Source: Candidatus Omnitrophota bacterium (GTDB taxonomy: Bacteria; Omnitrophota; Gorgyraeia; JACOVV01). From it: a stretch of DNA of 7,745 nucleotides. The stretch lies in NCBI GenBank assembly GCA_023248175.1, contig JAHFFC010000038.1:1-7745 (forward strand), written 5' to 3'. Position numbers and translations under genes: made by a program. The notes under the pieces were generated by a model, which searched no databases, was not told where the DNA came from, and worked only from the letters and a program-made list of their open reading frames with translations. Positions 6,549 to 7,745 of the stretch are shown here, piece after piece (the stretch's first letter is position 1; each line of letters opens with the position of its first letter).

Positions 6549-7338
6549 TCTAGTTTGGCAGAATGTTTTGCTGTATTGGAAGAGCGCTGTGGAGATTCTC
6601 CTTCTGTGGGGACTTTTCTATTCCATCCTTGCCTATTTCCGCGGGACCCTCGGCATTCAATTATTAAAAGGGTTGGCGATTATCGCGATTGTTTTTATTG
6701 TGACACAACAGTTTCAGTTGAGAACCATCAATTGGATGCTGACGAAATTTTTAGCAATTTCAGTCATAGGGCTCTTAATTATATTCCAGCCGGAGTTGCG
6801 GCGGGCTCTTTCCCGTTTGGGGGAACAGCATTTTTTCAAGACACCGCTCCAGGAAGAATCAATGATTCAAGAAATCCTTCAGTCGTGTACCACTTTGTCT
6901 GGGCGTAAAATTGGAGCCTTGATTGCCATTGAAAAAGAAATTGGACTCAAACCTTATATTGAGAGCGGAGTTTCTTTGGATTGTATGATTAGCAGCGAGG
7001 TTTTAAACACCCTCTTCATGTCTAATGCTCCACTGCATGACGGTGCAGTGATTGTCGTCAATGGAAGAATCGCCGCCGCGGGATGTCTTCTTCCATTAAC
7101 GCAAAATCCGCATATCAGTCGTACTTATGGAACTCGACATAGGGCTGCTATCGGGCTTACCGAGGAGACAGACGCTGTCGTTGTCGTGGTCTCAGAAGAG
7201 AGCGGTTCAATTTCGTTGGCTTTTCGAGGGCATCTATCCACTGATTTGGATCGGGAGGATCTCGGCGATTTACTTCGTAAGAATCTTTACAGTTCGTATA
7301 CCGGCCGGCGGAAAGGTTGGCACAGGAGGCAGGCGTGA
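6541..7338 (+). CDS. cdaA: Membrane diadenylate cyclase CdaA (DisA_N/DAC domain)
   Basis: CdaA condenses two ATP into cyclic di-AMP, a second messenger tied to potassium, osmotic and cell-wall balance. From the TTG start the protein has 265 residues, close to B. subtilis CdaA (273). Three membrane helices (about 9-30, 41-59, 66-82) lead into FQPELRRALSRLG (82-94), which begins the cyclase domain. The catalytic DGA motif (167-169, in LHDGAVIV) and the RHR motif (199-201, in GTRHRAAIGL) are both intact, so it should be active. It starts within the last 8 nt of folP, and its stop overlaps the start of the YbbR-domain gene by 4 nt. The cdaA-cdaR pairing, often followed by glmM, is the conserved context and supports the call. 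The exact start is the main uncertainty. Confidence 0.95.
   Translation: MIDLVWQNVLLYWKSAVEILLLWGLFYSILAYFRGTLGIQLLKGLAIIAIVFIVTQQFQLRTINWMLTKFLAISVIGLLIIFQPELRRALSRLGEQHFFKTPLQEESMIQEILQSCTTLSGRKIGALIAIEKEIGLKPYIESGVSLDCMISSEVLNTLFMSNAPLHDGAVIVVNGRIAAAGCLLPLTQNPHISRTYGTRHRAAIGLTEETDAVVVVVSEESGSISLAFRGHLSTDLDREDLGDLLRKNLYSSYTGRRKGWHRRQA
7324..7329 (+). promoter_or_regulatory. cdaR ribosome binding site
   Basis: AGGAGG is a perfect Shine-Dalgarno core, 5 nt before the GTG at 7335 and inside the end of cdaA. It identifies the start of the incomplete gene at the right edge. Confidence 0.85.
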
Positions 7339-7745
7339 TAAGTCAATCTTTCTGGGTCAATAGTTTTCTGAAATTGTCCGCTCTCGCTCTTGCTGTTGTT
7401 ACTTATCTCTACATCGGAGCCGAACTCAGAGAAAGTCCCGGAACTCTTCCATCGGTGATTACCAAGGAATACATCGCGAAGTCGGTGCCGGTGCATGTTG
7501 ATCTGCTGGGAAATCCACCGCGGGGATTCGAAGTTCAAAAGAGTGGCATCATTGTAGATCCGGAGAAGGTCATGATTATCGGTCCTGAGAATTTAATTGG
7601 TCCCATTGATTATCTGGAGACACAGCCGATCTATATCGGGAGACGCGGAGGAACCGTAAGGGTTCGAGTGGGATTAAAGATTACAAAAGCTGTTAAGGGA
7701 ATGGATCAGCAAATGGTGGATGTGGTCATTCCGATTGAGAGAATT
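7335..7745 (+). CDS. cdaR: YbbR-domain protein, CdaR-like regulator of CdaA; 3' end outside window
   Basis: The frame is open from GTG 7335 to the last base, giving 137 residues. A short N-terminus is followed by one membrane anchor (about 11-31, FLKLSALALAVVTYLYIGAEL), the usual YbbR layout with the rest outside the membrane. The first YbbR repeat follows from about residue 45: PVHVDLLGNPPRGFEV, then IIVDPEKVMIIGPENLIGPIDYLETQPIYI, which matches the family pattern of a strand, a VxIxGP turn and a second strand. CdaR proteins bind the membrane part of CdaA and modulate its activity. The 4-nt overlap (GTGA) with cdaA and a perfect ribosome binding site indicate coupled translation. Similarity to YbbR is by pattern and context; the number of repeats cannot be seen here. 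Confidence 0.85.
   Translation, partial: MISQSFWVNSFLKLSALALAVVTYLYIGAELRESPGTLPSVITKEYIAKSVPVHVDLLGNPPRGFEVQKSGIIVDPEKVMIIGPENLIGPIDYLETQPIYIGRRGGTVRVRVGLKITKAVKGMDQQMVDVVIPIERI

Noticed and set aside
174..7538. Many antisense and alternate-frame open frames of 60-117 codons
   Set aside because: They lie wholly inside well-conserved genes, encode no recognisable domains, and are expected by chance.

Overview
The window is a compact, all-plus-strand block of bacterial housekeeping genes. It holds the 3' end of a periplasmic Do/HtrA protease, a CcsA/HemX-like cytochrome c assembly protein, mnmA, a tRNA with a CAU anticodon, tilS, ftsH, folP, cdaA, and the start of a YbbR-domain (CdaR-like) gene that runs off the right edge. 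I saw no phage, transposase, CRISPR or defence genes. The parts the genes do not explain lie in the two gaps between them.

Organism: a Do-type protease with two PDZ domains and a System II-type cytochrome c assembly protein suggest a diderm (Gram-negative) bacterium. The order tilS-ftsH-folP-cdaA-ybbR occurs in several deep or uncultured diderm lineages. Together with the A/T-rich inverted repeats between genes, it makes me think of an Omnitrophota-like or similar candidate lineage. That is a weak inference from memory. Base composition is intermediate, and coding is dense with many overlapping starts.

Layout: 1-675 is the tail of the protease. 676-788 carries a good sigma70-type promoter and a 15-bp inverted repeat whose 3' arm covers the ribosome binding site and start codon of the ccsA-like gene. 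ccsA (789-1487) overlaps mnmA (1463-2539). 2538-2817 holds an A/T-rich inverted repeat, the tRNA (2608-2682) and a second, G/C-richer repeat cluster that begins at the last bases of the tRNA. From 2818 onward tilS, ftsH, folP, cdaA and cdaR each overlap the next gene by 56, 29, 8 and 4 nt, which implies one translationally coupled operon.

How the genes fit together: mnmA and tilS both modify tRNA anticodon wobble bases and flank a CAU tRNA. ftsH is membrane protein quality control, folP makes dihydropteroate for folate, and cdaA with cdaR makes and controls cyclic di-AMP; glmM often follows that pair. I found no convincing new system. The best candidates for a second look are the ccsA leader, which can fold in two mutually exclusive ways, the two repeat elements around the tRNA, the shortened and divergent CcsA-like protein, and an MnmA with a Cys-x-x-Cys active site.
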